From Ignavibacteria bacterium (GTDB lineage: Bacteria > Bacteroidota > Ignavibacteria > Kapaibacteriales > Kapaibacteriaceae), in contig CANMBE010000006.1 in assembly GCA_947495975.1 (NCBI GenBank), forward strand, positions 64,951 to 128,950: DNA of 64,000 bases, written 5' to 3'. The translations under genes and the position numbers were made by a program. Of the stretch, positions 53,414 to 63,418 are shown piece by piece. How positions within the stretch are numbered: the first letter of the stretch is position 1; every line of letters begins with the position of its first letter. The notes under the pieces were generated by a model, which saw only the letters and a list, made by a program, of their open reading frames with translations, had not been told where the DNA came from and made no database searches.

Positions 53414-54112
53414 ATGAAGAAGCAGAATACGTGGATGGCCCTGGCCGTCACAACCTTTACAGCATTGGCTCTTGGCTTATCAGCCTGTTCCGAAGCTGGC
53501 GTTACACCTGGCGAGCCGATGGGATTGACGGAGTCTGTTGCTACCACAACCTTTGATCTTAACGCGTATCCAATGGAGATCAACGATCCTACGATGGAAA
53601 CGATGATGTCCGAGCGTCCAGATCCAAAAGTTAAACGTCCAGCTCGCACTCCATTTAGCGATCTACTCCGTGCCCTGAATCTTACTGCTGAGCAAAAGCT
53701 TACGGTTGATCGTTTGTTGTCTGCACATAACGACTGTGTGAAGGCAGCACTTGAGAATCTTCGCGCTGCAGAAAGAGAAATCATTAAGGCAGCTCGCACT
53801 GAAGCAGAAGCTGTAAAGCAACAAGTGAAAGACAGCACACTTACACGTGAAGCAGCTCGTGAGCAACTACGTGCAATCAGCAAGAGAACACGTGAAGCAC
53901 TTCGGAGCCTCCCAGGTCGCGAAGATGCCCGTGCCGCTATCAAGGCATGCGATGACTCGTTCATCCGTGGCCTTAGCGAAATCCTAACGCCAGATCAAAT
54001 GGCGACCCTTAAGCGTTGGCTTGCCTCGCGCAAGGGTGGCGATACAACTCCTCCAAACCCTCGCGATGACAAAGACGACAAAGACACAACGCGCGGTACA
54101 GGTCGCGGTTGA
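53414..54112 (+). CDS. LTxxQ-motif (Spy/CpxP-like) lipoprotein
   Basis: 232 residues with GGAG 8 bases before the ATG. Lipobox LSAC near residue 25. Helical core with two LTxxQ-type motifs (LTAEQ near 90 and LTPDQ near 190), as in the periplasmic Spy/CpxP chaperone and metal-stress family. The C-terminus is a charged disordered tail (DDKDDKDTTRG) that overlaps the start of the MlaE-like frame. Compare with the T9SS-exported relative at 35381. Confidence 0.78.
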   Translation: MKKQNTWMALAVTTFTALALGLSACSEAGVTPGEPMGLTESVATTTFDLNAYPMEINDPTMETMMSERPDPKVKRPARTPFSDLLRALNLTAEQKLTVDRLLSAHNDCVKAALENLRAAEREIIKAARTEAEAVKQQVKDSTLTREAAREQLRAISKRTREALRSLPGREDARAAIKACDDSFIRGLSEILTPDQMATLKRWLASRKGGDTTPPNPRDDKDDKDTTRGTGRG

Positions 54113-54191
54113 CCCCAAAGAATTCGGCTCTGTATATACAATGATGCCCGTTGTCACGCTTGTGGCGGCGGGCATCGTTGTAGATTGCAGA

Positions 54192-54974
54192 ATGTTATCG
54201 TCGATTCTAGCGCGCACTGGCCGACTCATCATGAATTTCCTCGCCGAAATCGGGCAGATTGTTCTGCTCGTTCTCGGCATTATTCGCTACCTGCCTCGTA
54301 TCTATAAGGATAGGGGGCTTGTACTCGAACAGATGAAGGTTGTTGGATCAGACTCATTGCCACTTGTGATCCTCGTTGGTGCATTTACCGGCGCAATTGC
54401 CGCACTTCAAGCCACAAATCTTTTTGCAAAGTTCAACCTGATTGGAATTGCACGGCCATTCATTGGTGGTTCTATCGCTACGGTAGTTTTTACGGAGCTA
54501 ACGCCTGTCCTTACAGCCCTTGTTATTGCTGGACGTGTTGGCGGATCGATCGCTGCACAAATCGGCACAATGAAAGTTTCGGAGCAGATTGACGCTCTTG
54601 ACATGATGGCCATAGACAAGGACCGCTATCTGGGTATGCCTCGCGTTATGGCTGCCATTACGATGATGCCAGTCCTTGCGGTGTTCTCAAGTGTGGTTGC
54701 ACTCGTAGGCGCCTATGTCCTAACGAGTTTTATGTTCGACTTCAGTATAAGTACATTCTTCAACTCTGTTCAAACGTTCTTTAGCATCGGCGAGATAATT
54801 CGCGGACTATTTAAGTCACTCGTCTTTGGCGGCTTCACCGCGATTATCGGTTGTCACGTAGGCTTCCAAACTGAGGGTGGCGCCGAAGGAGTTGGCAATT
54901 CAACAGTGCGAGCATTCACCATATCCGCAGCAAGCATCCTTGTCATTGATGCGTTGTTTGGTGTGGTGTTCTAA
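54192..54974 (+). CDS. MlaE-family ABC transporter permease
   Basis: 260 residues of the MlaE/phospholipid-transport permease family, with the block AFTGAIAALQ, ELTPVLTALVIAGRVGGSIAAQIGTMKVSEQIDAL and the terminal GAEGVGNSTVRAF. About six hydrophobic helices. The start is uncertain among three candidates (54021 in the same frame, 54192, 54231); 54192 gives the usual N-terminus. The partner ATPase (MlaF) and MCE protein (MlaD) are not next to it; the following gene is unrelated. Confidence 0.82.
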   Translation: MLSSILARTGRLIMNFLAEIGQIVLLVLGIIRYLPRIYKDRGLVLEQMKVVGSDSLPLVILVGAFTGAIAALQATNLFAKFNLIGIARPFIGGSIATVVFTELTPVLTALVIAGRVGGSIAAQIGTMKVSEQIDALDMMAIDKDRYLGMPRVMAAITMMPVLAVFSSVVALVGAYVLTSFMFDFSISTFFNSVQTFFSIGEIIRGLFKSLVFGGFTAIIGCHVGFQTEGGAEGVGNSTVRAFTISAASILVIDALFGVVF

Positions 54975-54992
54975 CCATTCCAAAATAGTACG

Positions 54993-56516
54993 ATGAGCGA
55001 CGTACATGGAATTGTCCGTGATAGTGGGCAAGGCAGTCAGCCAACAATTCAACATCTGCACAGCGGTTCGCCCCATACTTTACTTGATGTATCCTTTAGC
55101 AATGGTGTGTTACGGCTGACGGTTGACCAGTTTGAACAGCGCAGACTCTACTGGCGCAAACTGCCAGATGACGGCGGCATTGAATTTGCCTCGCGCATTG
55201 ACCTGTTGCGAAAATCAACCGACGCTATTTGTTTAGAAGCACTTTCATGCCAGTGGACACAGTCCATGAGCGTTTCTGAACGCTCACTTTTTCAGGAGAT
55301 CAATCGCGTTCCTGCAGGCAAAACCCTTGTCTATGACGGACGAACCGTACAGTTTGAAAACAATGAGGAAACGTTAACTCCTGCCGACCCAAATGAAGTG
55401 TTGCTAGGCGTACTTCGAAGTTTGCGTGGTAGAGACGTTGTGTTGGGGTTAAGCGGAGGATTCGATAGCCGAACATTAATGGCGGCGTTGCATGGTGCAG
55501 AGGTTCCGTTTCGAGTGCACACGTACGGGACACGTGCAATGCCTGATGTGCGCAGAGCCAGGGATGTTAGCGTTCATGATGGTGTTTCGGTTATCGTATC
55601 TGAGATAGATAAAGAAGAATGGGACGTCCATTCCGTTCTCACATCTCTTCGCAAAACAGCATGGCAGTCCGAAGGAACGTACCCTGGCGTACACGCACTC
55701 GTCTTTGATAACGCGGATGAAAGACTTGGCCCCAAGGCAGTGCTCGTAGATGGTGGATATGGCGCGCTCTTGCGAGGGGGCTTTGGAAACTCGCTCATTG
55801 TTCGCGCTTCTCGCGCATTAACTGATCGCCACGCTGAAGAGGTTGTTCGTCACTTGGGTGTTCGTGGATGTGAGACTCTGCATCCCGACGTGCAAGAAGC
55901 AGCGCATGCCCTAACGGTTGATGCGATGCAGTCCGCACTTGATGCAATGCCAGCTTACTTCAGGCAACATAGTCGTCAGTGGATCGACGAATTCTTTCTT
56001 CGATGGAATCCGCGCGGATACACAGCTGCTCCACAAGCTGTATACGATGCTCGATTGAATTCGGCTCCAACATTTCTTGATGAAGATGTTGTTCGTGCGG
56101 TCTTCAACAGTCCGATTGAATTCAGAAGTAATGGTCGTTGGTTTCGATCAATGATCTCAAAGTGGCGACCAAACCTTAGAAGCCATGCGATGGTTGGAAA
56201 GAGTCGTGATGTCCCGTGGGCATTGGCAGGCAGGCCAATGACGTCAGCGATTTGGTCTCGACTTCTACCTTCATATCCTGAGGCTGCACATGGTGCTATT
56301 GAGCGACATTTCTATGCGCTACTTCGGCCTGTCATAATGGACTTGAGTGGCAGCATCATGTCTTCACAATTCGATGTGTGGGATATGAATGAGATTCAAC
56401 GACTAGCTGCGGCAACATCCGCAACTGAAGGTACACATGAAGATCGTGCAACGCTGCTGTTATGGTTGGGGTATAGATTGATGGCCGACACGCCACAAAA
56501 TTCTGCTACAGCGTAA
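54993..56516 (+). CDS. Asparagine synthase-related ATP-pyrophosphatase protein without functional glutaminase
   Basis: 507 residues. The synthetase half has the PP-loop LSGGFDSRTL (about 150-160), LVDGGYGALLRGG (matching DGGDE..GG region loosely) and many conserved aromatic residues. The N-terminal half is shortened and lacks the Cys2 of class II amidotransferases, so it would use ammonia or a non-Gln substrate. Similar stand-alone proteins occur in natural-product and surface glycan clusters; the substrate is unknown. Confidence 0.78.
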   Translation: MSDVHGIVRDSGQGSQPTIQHLHSGSPHTLLDVSFSNGVLRLTVDQFEQRRLYWRKLPDDGGIEFASRIDLLRKSTDAICLEALSCQWTQSMSVSERSLFQEINRVPAGKTLVYDGRTVQFENNEETLTPADPNEVLLGVLRSLRGRDVVLGLSGGFDSRTLMAALHGAEVPFRVHTYGTRAMPDVRRARDVSVHDGVSVIVSEIDKEEWDVHSVLTSLRKTAWQSEGTYPGVHALVFDNADERLGPKAVLVDGGYGALLRGGFGNSLIVRASRALTDRHAEEVVRHLGVRGCETLHPDVQEAAHALTVDAMQSALDAMPAYFRQHSRQWIDEFFLRWNPRGYTAAPQAVYDARLNSAPTFLDEDVVRAVFNSPIEFRSNGRWFRSMISKWRPNLRSHAMVGKSRDVPWALAGRPMTSAIWSRLLPSYPEAAHGAIERHFYALLRPVIMDLSGSIMSSQFDVWDMNEIQRLAAATSATEGTHEDRATLLLWLGYRLMADTPQNSATA

Positions 56517-56907
56517 CGAGTAATATTTATGCGTTGAATCAGAACGCCACCAGGCATAACATCAATAGCATGTGTGCCAGTAGAGATGTGTGATTGCACT
56601 CCGGGCTATGTCATTAACGACCAATAAAAGCAATCGCGGAACATATCACGTTTTCCACAGTATCAAAGCCGAACAACCGTAGGAATGCGTGCACGTGTAT
56701 TTACTGTACAGGCATACTTCTGGTTCCCTGTGGGACTTATTTGTCGCTATTACTACATTTTATTGAGCGCCGCCTTGTTCCTGGGCCTCTATTGCTCCTA
56801 TTTTTGCGTCCCGCAGAATTCTGTTAGCACTCATACACGAAGAGTGCCAAGAACATCGTCTTGTGCCGTCCTACTACGTTTCACAATCTTTTCATTCGGA
56901 GGAATTC
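56517..56907. promoter_or_regulatory. Long groES leader
   Basis: 391 bases. The 3' third contains the CIRCE operator (see separate entry) and the GGAGGAATT ribosome-binding site. A possible but weak promoter pair is TTGTTC near 56776 with TATTTT about 18 bases on. The 5' part holds nothing recognised, except a minus-strand short frame (THAIDVMPGGVLIQRI) that faintly resembles a T9SS end but lacks the normal stop; it is not called. Confidence 0.6.
56824..56850. promoter_or_regulatory. CIRCE operator (HrcA binding site)
   Basis: TTAGCACTC, nine bases, then GAGTGCCAA: the consensus inverted repeat with one mismatch (C for T in the right arm). It lies 57 bases before the groES ATG. This predicts HrcA repression of groESL, although no hrcA gene is in the window. 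Confidence 0.95.
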
Positions 56908-57195
56908 ATGAATCTCGCGCCATTGCACGATCGCGTGCTCGTTAAAGCAGCAGAAGCAGAAGAAGTGACCAAGGGTGGCATCATTATTCCTGACACGGCT
57001 AAGGAAAAGCCAATGCAGGGTGAGATTGTTGCCGTTGGTACAGGCAAGCAAATGGAAGACGGTAAGGTAACGCCGCTTCAAGTGAAGGTTGGCGATAAGG
57101 TCCTCTACGGTAAGTATGCCGGTACAGAAATCAGTGTAGAAGGCGATGACTTCCTGATCATGCGCGAAGCAGACATTTTCGCTGTGATTAAGTAA
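56908..57195 (+). CDS. groES: Co-chaperonin GroES
   Basis: 95 residues, full length. [13 protein letters not shown] at the start, the mobile-loop region [18 protein letters not shown] and the C-terminal [17 protein letters not shown] are canonical. Strong ribosome-binding site GGAGGAATTC directly upstream; longer frame rejected. First gene of groESL under CIRCE. Confidence 0.98.
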   Translation: MNLAPLHDRVLVKAAEAEEVTKGGIIIPDTAKEKPMQGEIVAVGTGKQMEDGKVTPLQVKVGDKVLYGKYAGTEISVEGDDFLIMREADIFAVIK

Positions 57196-58884
<1,689 letters not shown>

Positions 58885-58907
58885 GTGCCATAGACATGAT
58901 AGAAATT

Positions 58908-58944
58908 CGCCCGGTCCTTGTAAGAGGATCGGGCGTTTCTTTTT
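58908..58944 (+). terminator. Rho-independent terminator after groEL
   Basis: A 10-base stem CGCCCGGTCC/GGATCGGGCG (one G-T wobble) with an 8-base loop TTGTAAGA, followed by a T-rich tract (TTTCTTTTTC). It lies 23 bases after the stop. Confidence 0.9.
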
Positions 58945-58975
58945 CAGATAGTATCGATTCTGCATCTTTGTAGTG

Positions 58976-59644
58976 ATGTTATACGTCGACGCGCTCGCAC
59001 AACGCCGCTCTGCAAGTCAGAACGTGGCCTCGCTTGTCAACATTCGTGTCACGGCCTCAATGGAGGTCTTTGAAACGGATGGAATATGTACTGTTGGTCT
59101 GCATCCGTGGGATGTAACACAAGATTGGCGAGACGCACTTGACATTGTTGAGGAGTTAGCATCAGAAGAACTTGTGCTGGGCATTGGCGAATGTGGACTC
59201 GATAGACAATGCAACGCGTCGTGGATACATCAGATTGATGCATTCGAATATGCCGCAGATCTTGCTGAACGTGTTTCAAAACCACTCATGGTACATTGTC
59301 TAAAAGCGCACGATGAACTCTTGAGGGTACATAAGTTTATCGATCCGTTGCAACCGTGGATACTTCATGGATTTGTGAAGGGGGCTGACCTAGCCCGCCA
59401 ATTTCTCGATACTGGAATGACACTTTCATTCGGTTCGGCAGTGCTAAAAGAGTCTGCCTCTTTAGTAGAAGCAATTCGCATTTGCCCGTCTGAGAGAATT
59501 TTACTCGAGACTGATTCTCCTGACGTTCTCATTGAAGACATCTACGCTGCTGTTGCAGCGATACGTGGCGTGTCCATTGATGAGTTATGTGAAGCGCTGC
59601 AAAAGACGTTTGAGAAGACATTCATTCGCGATCAGCTTTCATGA
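58976..59644 (+). CDS. TatD-like metal-dependent hydrolase with degenerate N-terminal site
   Basis: 222 residues of the short TatD-type family common in Bacteroidota. GLHPWDV, GECGLDRQ (Glu), MVHCLKAHDELL (His), ILHGFVKGA (His) and LLETDSPD (Asp) are present. The first metal site, usually DxHxH, reads VDALAQRRS, so both histidines are missing and activity is doubtful. Its stop overlaps the next gene start (ATGA), placing it in an operon with the MnmL-like oxidase and MnmM. Confidence 0.85.
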   Translation: MLYVDALAQRRSASQNVASLVNIRVTASMEVFETDGICTVGLHPWDVTQDWRDALDIVEELASEELVLGIGECGLDRQCNASWIHQIDAFEYAADLAERVSKPLMVHCLKAHDELLRVHKFIDPLQPWILHGFVKGADLARQFLDTGMTLSFGSAVLKESASLVEAIRICPSERILLETDSPDVLIEDIYAAVAAIRGVSIDELCEALQKTFEKTFIRDQLS

Positions 59645-60630
59645 AGTGTGTTCATGTTGTGGGCTTTGGACTTGCTGGTGCTTTACTTGCATGGGAGTTG
59701 CGTAAGCTTGACGTAGATGTCTCCATTGTTGACCTCGGTGAAACGGAAACCTCGTCGCATGTGGCGGCAGGTATGATCACTCCAGTAACCGGCAGAAGGC
59801 TAAAGCCAACATGGCGATGTGCAGAACTCACAGAAGTTGCGCACAGCGTTTATGGAGAGATTGAAACGGCACACAGTATTGAGCTATGGACAGAGTGGGC
59901 GCTGCGCCGCGTGTTCCGTGAGGAAGTTATGGTTGAGTGGTTTCGTGAGCGCTTACAGCGTGGAGAATATGAGCCCCTTACCGTTAATGAAATCCTGCCT
60001 GGTTTTCACGACGACGTTGAATATCCTTTCGGTGGATTTAGCCATGATGGCGTTGCTACAATAAACATTCCACTCATGATTGAAACGTTGCGGAAGACAA
60101 TGGAGATAACGGCATTGGGAAGTGGTGGTAATGCAGATGTCACTGTTCATTGCACTGGATACCGAGCGCATACTGACGAGCTTTGGTCGTGGTTACCGAT
60201 CGAACCTTCAAAAGGCGAGATTCTTGATGTCACAATTCCTGGTTTGCATCTTGATCACGTGTTAACGAACGGAACATGGTTACTTCCGATAGGGGGAGAG
60301 CAATATCGCATAGGCGCAACACATGATTGGGATGATCATGATCCTCAACCAACAGAAGACGGTAAACGTCGTCTCCTCCACGCGGCTCAACAACTCGTCA
60401 ATCGAACAATCATCGTGGATAAGCACCGCGCAGCAATACGCCCCTCAACAAAGTTCAAACGTCCGCTTGCAGGTTTTCATCCTCTCGATCCAACTCAGGC
60501 GGTATTTAATGGCCTTGGCACAAAGGGAGCGTTACAAGCACCGTGGGCAGCCAAACAGCTTGCTCGGCACATTGTGTTGGGTGAGCCCCTTGATCACGAA
60601 ATTGATATTCAGCGTTGGTGGAAGTTGTGA
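59641..60630 (+). CDS. FAD-dependent (DAO-type) oxidoreductase, MnmC(o)/MnmL-like
   Basis: 329 residues. FAD-binding loop VGFGLAGALLAWEL near residue 6, followed by SSHVAAGMITPVTGRR, and the C-terminal block FNGLGTKGALQAPWAAKQ is the DAO-family FAD closing motif. The C-terminal GLGTKG is also the conserved motif of MnmC oxidase domains. Its stop overlaps the next gene, an MnmM-type methyltransferase. Known MnmL (YurR) and MnmM (YtqB) act one after another on the tRNA wobble uridine; the order here suggests the same pair, as an inference. Confidence 0.78.
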   Translation: MKCVHVVGFGLAGALLAWELRKLDVDVSIVDLGETETSSHVAAGMITPVTGRRLKPTWRCAELTEVAHSVYGEIETAHSIELWTEWALRRVFREEVMVEWFRERLQRGEYEPLTVNEILPGFHDDVEYPFGGFSHDGVATINIPLMIETLRKTMEITALGSGGNADVTVHCTGYRAHTDELWSWLPIEPSKGEILDVTIPGLHLDHVLTNGTWLLPIGGEQYRIGATHDWDDHDPQPTEDGKRRLLHAAQQLVNRTIIVDKHRAAIRPSTKFKRPLAGFHPLDPTQAVFNGLGTKGALQAPWAAKQLARHIVLGEPLDHEIDIQRWWKL

Positions 60631-61193
60631 TCTATGAAAATGCCGTCACGTTTGTGCACCGAGTCTTGCGAGACGTGATTGTGCCCGGCTCGGTAGTGAT
60701 AGATGCCACGATCGGAAATGGGTGGGACACAGCGCTAATGGCTAGGCTTGTTGGTGCTGAAGGCATGGTGTATGGATTTGATATCCAACCAATCGCACTC
60801 GAGGTCACAAAGACACGCCTAACGAACGTGGCAGCCCAAGTGCGACTCATGCTCACTGGCCACGAAGAGATGCTGCAAATGGTAGAGAAAGAGCATCAAG
60901 GCAAAGTAAAAGCAGTAACGTTTAACCTTGGCTATCTACCAGGCGGGGACAGGGACATTACTACTCAGGTTGAAACCACAAAGCGTGCAATCGAGCAAGC
61001 GCGTAGACTATTGGCACCTGATGGAGTCATCACAATCGTCTGCTACAGGCACGCCGAAGGTCAACGTGAACTTGATAGCGTTCGAGCTCAGCTGTCTGAG
61101 TGGTCGCAGGAGTTCAACACGTGCACTGAAACAATTTTCTTGAACCAAGCTGGGAATCCTCCGGTAGTTTTTGTTGTTATTGCAAAAGTCTAA
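60627..61193 (+). CDS. mnmM: MnmM-like class I SAM-dependent methyltransferase (YtqB/PF06962)
   Basis: 188 residues from a GTG overlapping the previous stop (GTGA). The SAM motif VIDATIGNGWDTALMARLVG, then FNLGYLPGGDRDITT and RRLLAPDGVITIVCYRHAEG, are the conserved blocks of the YtqB family, whose B. subtilis member methylates 5-aminomethyluridine in tRNA. Coupled directly to the MnmL-like gene, which would supply the substrate. Confidence 0.88.
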   Translation: MIYENAVTFVHRVLRDVIVPGSVVIDATIGNGWDTALMARLVGAEGMVYGFDIQPIALEVTKTRLTNVAAQVRLMLTGHEEMLQMVEKEHQGKVKAVTFNLGYLPGGDRDITTQVETTKRAIEQARRLLAPDGVITIVCYRHAEGQRELDSVRAQLSEWSQEFNTCTETIFLNQAGNPPVVFVVIAKV

Positions 61194-61209
61194 TACATAG
61201 GTCCACCTC

Positions 61210-61746
61210 ATGACTTCTTTACTCATCGCATCTCTCACACTTCTGTTTACCATGAATTCAACATTGAACGACTTTACTGTGACAGACATTGACGGCGTCG
61301 CATCCGACTTGTCTTTTTATAATGGCAAAGTTGTTGTGGTTGTGAATGTGGCCTCATTCTGCGGCTACACAAAACAATACGCAACACTCGAAAAGTTATA
61401 TAACGCATATAAGGATAAGGGGCTGGTGGTGCTCGGCTTCCCATCAAACGACTTTGGCGAACAAGAACCTGGTACAAATGCAGAAATAAAGTCATTCTGC
61501 TCAACAAATTTCAATGTCACCTTCCCGATATTCTCAAAGATTAAAGTGAAGGGCTCGAACAAGGCTCCACTATATGAGTGGCTTACGAGTGGTGATGACA
61601 ATGCATCGCTGAAGGGTGAAGTCCAGTGGAATTTCGAAAAGTTCATCGTTGGAAAAGATGGGAAGGTCAAAAGCCGATTCAAAAGCTCGGTTGACCCAAT
61701 GTCGGATACATTTCTGCGCGAAGTTGAAGCGTCGCTTGCTGAATAG
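61210..61746 (+). CDS. Glutathione peroxidase-like thiol peroxidase
   Basis: 178 residues with NVASFCGYTKQYATLEKLY (peroxidatic Cys in place of selenocysteine), LGFPSNDFGEQEPGT and WNFEKFIV. A short hydrophobic start (MTSLLIASLTLLFTMNS) looks like a signal peptide, so the enzyme may be periplasmic. Reduces hydroperoxides with a thioredoxin- or thiol-type donor. Confidence 0.92.
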   Translation: MTSLLIASLTLLFTMNSTLNDFTVTDIDGVASDLSFYNGKVVVVVNVASFCGYTKQYATLEKLYNAYKDKGLVVLGFPSNDFGEQEPGTNAEIKSFCSTNFNVTFPIFSKIKVKGSNKAPLYEWLTSGDDNASLKGEVQWNFEKFIVGKDGKVKSRFKSSVDPMSDTFLREVEASLAE

Positions 61747-61932
61747 ATCAGCATTAAAAAGGCCACATAGCTCTTACTTCCCTTATGTTCGCATGGAACA
61801 GTTCATTGAGAACTATGCATTTCGCTGCTCTTTGCTTAGCTGTATGTTTCTGCTATTCTAACTGCTAGCAATGATACTGAAGCAGGAAAACAGCAAACCC
61901 GCCGGGTGGAATTCACAATCGTTAGCAAGTAC
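61747..61932. other. Gap after the GPx gene
   Basis: 186 bases with no clear hairpin terminator, repeat or remnant; the start of the Maf gene is not firmly placed within it. Confidence 0.4.
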
Positions 61933-62556
61933 ATGATCCCACTGAATGGCCTGTTGCATATTCCGTTTCCTTTAGTTCTTGCGTCACAATCACCACGTAG
62001 ATCTGCGCTGTTGCGTCATGTGGGGTTTCAGTTCACTACGGTGGTGCCGGACATTGATGAAGACAGTGTTGACACGTCACTACCACCTCATGAGTATGTT
62101 CAGCGACTAGCATTAATGAAGGCAGAGCGCGGAGCACAACTCGTGAAGAGTGATTCAATTGTCATTGGCTCGGATACAACTGTTGTTCTTGATGGGGCAG
62201 TGTTTAATAAGCCAGCTGATGCAGTGGATGCAGCTCGTATGCTTCGACTCTTAAGTGGTAGAACGCATACGGTCTATACAGGGCTTGCTCTTGTTGCAAA
62301 ACATGCAGATTATACGTCTAGAGTCTCATCTCGGTCAACTCACGTTACGTTCCGTGAGCTGAGTGATACTGAAATACAAGCATATGTGGAATCAGGTTCG
62401 CCCCTTGACAAAGCGGGTGCATACGGTATTCAAGATGACTTTGGTGCCGTGTTTGTTGAACGTGTAGAAGGTTGTTACAACACAATCGTTGGGCTTCCAT
62501 TGGAGCTCCTCTACTCCATGCTTCGCGTATTCTCGGAGGAGATCAACAATGCGTAG
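61933..62556 (+). CDS. maf: Maf family nucleotide pyrophosphatase
   Basis: 207 residues with the Maf signatures LASQSPRRSALL, IGSDTTVVLDG and the C-terminal EGCYNTIVGLPLELL. It hydrolyses non-canonical nucleoside triphosphates such as dTTP, UTP or m5UTP derivatives. An ATG was chosen over an upstream GTG (61906); neither has a clear ribosome-binding site. The stop lies inside the start of the ABC permease gene. Confidence 0.92.
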   Translation: MIPLNGLLHIPFPLVLASQSPRRSALLRHVGFQFTTVVPDIDEDSVDTSLPPHEYVQRLALMKAERGAQLVKSDSIVIGSDTTVVLDGAVFNKPADAVDAARMLRLLSGRTHTVYTGLALVAKHADYTSRVSSRSTHVTFRELSDTEIQAYVESGSPLDKAGAYGIQDDFGAVFVERVEGCYNTIVGLPLELLYSMLRVFSEEINNA

Positions 62557-63418
62557 GAAAGAGCTCCATACGTGGATGTTGTTAGCCCCGTGGATAGTAA
62601 CTCTCACAGTGTTTTGGATCTATCCGCTCATTTATGCGCTCGTGCTGAGTTTCTCTCAGTACCAGACTCTTACCAATGAAATAAGCTTCATTGGTTTTGA
62701 CAACTACTCAAGAGCGCTTGCCGATGAAGGCTTTTGGCGTGCACTTCAAAACACGTTTGTCTTCACAATAGGCACCGTTCCCGTCACTACCATCTTTGCA
62801 CTTCTTCTTGCAAGTGCAATTCGCAAACGGACGCCTGCATTGGCGGCCTTCTTTCGGGCGTCATATTTCTTGCCTTCCGTAACGTCTCTTGTTGTGTTAG
62901 CACTTGTGTTTACCAATCTCTATGCAAGAGATGGCTATGTAAACGCACTTTGTACTATCATGGGTCTGCCACACCCAACGGAAGGATGGCTGCTCCATCC
63001 TAATACCGCTCTTGGCGCCATCATGGCGATGGATGTGTGGATTTCAACTGGTTACTATATGGTGCTGTTTATTGCAGGAATGGAAGCGGTTCCCAAAGAC
63101 CTCTATGAGGCGGCAGAACTTGCTGGCGCTACACGATGGCAACAATTCTGGCGTATTACGCTGCCCATGCTGAGGTCAACCCTGCTGTTTGTCATTGTCA
63201 TCAATAGCATAAAATCATTCCAGATATTCGTAGAGATTTATGTGATGACGAAAGGCGGTCCGCTGGGCTCTACGTCAACACTCGTTTATGAAGTTTACAA
63301 ACAAGCATTTGAGCATTCAGATATGATGGGTTATGCAAGTGCCGTGGCATACATCATATTTGTGATACTCCTTGCGGTCTCTTTTGTACAAATGCGAATT
63401 CTACGAGAACGCACATGA
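62549..63418 (+). CDS. Sugar-type ABC transporter permease (MalF/UgpA family)
   Basis: 289 residues with six transmembrane segments and the EAA loop YEAAELAGATRWQQFWRITLP, which couples to the ATPase. GGAGGAGATC precedes the ATG. No second permease, binding protein or ATPase is beside it: maf is upstream and a plsY fragment overlaps downstream (ATGA). The rest may be outside the window or the gene may be an orphan. Confidence 0.9.
   Translation: MRRKELHTWMLLAPWIVTLTVFWIYPLIYALVLSFSQYQTLTNEISFIGFDNYSRALADEGFWRALQNTFVFTIGTVPVTTIFALLLASAIRKRTPALAAFFRASYFLPSVTSLVVLALVFTNLYARDGYVNALCTIMGLPHPTEGWLLHPNTALGAIMAMDVWISTGYYMVLFIAGMEAVPKDLYEAAELAGATRWQQFWRITLPMLRSTLLFVIVINSIKSFQIFVEIYVMTKGGPLGSTSTLVYEVYKQAFEHSDMMGYASAVAYIIFVILLAVSFVQMRILRERT

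Noticed and set aside
56520-56600. Minus-strand short frame with THAIDVMPGGVLIQRI resembling a T9SS sorting-domain end
   Set aside because: The similarity is short, a stop lies close upstream and the frame runs on past the point where such domains end. It may be chance.
56685-56945. Plus-strand 86-codon frame with a hydrophobic start in the groES leader
   Set aside because: It overlaps the CIRCE operator, the groES ribosome-binding site and the groES start in another frame; codon use is unlike the neighbours.
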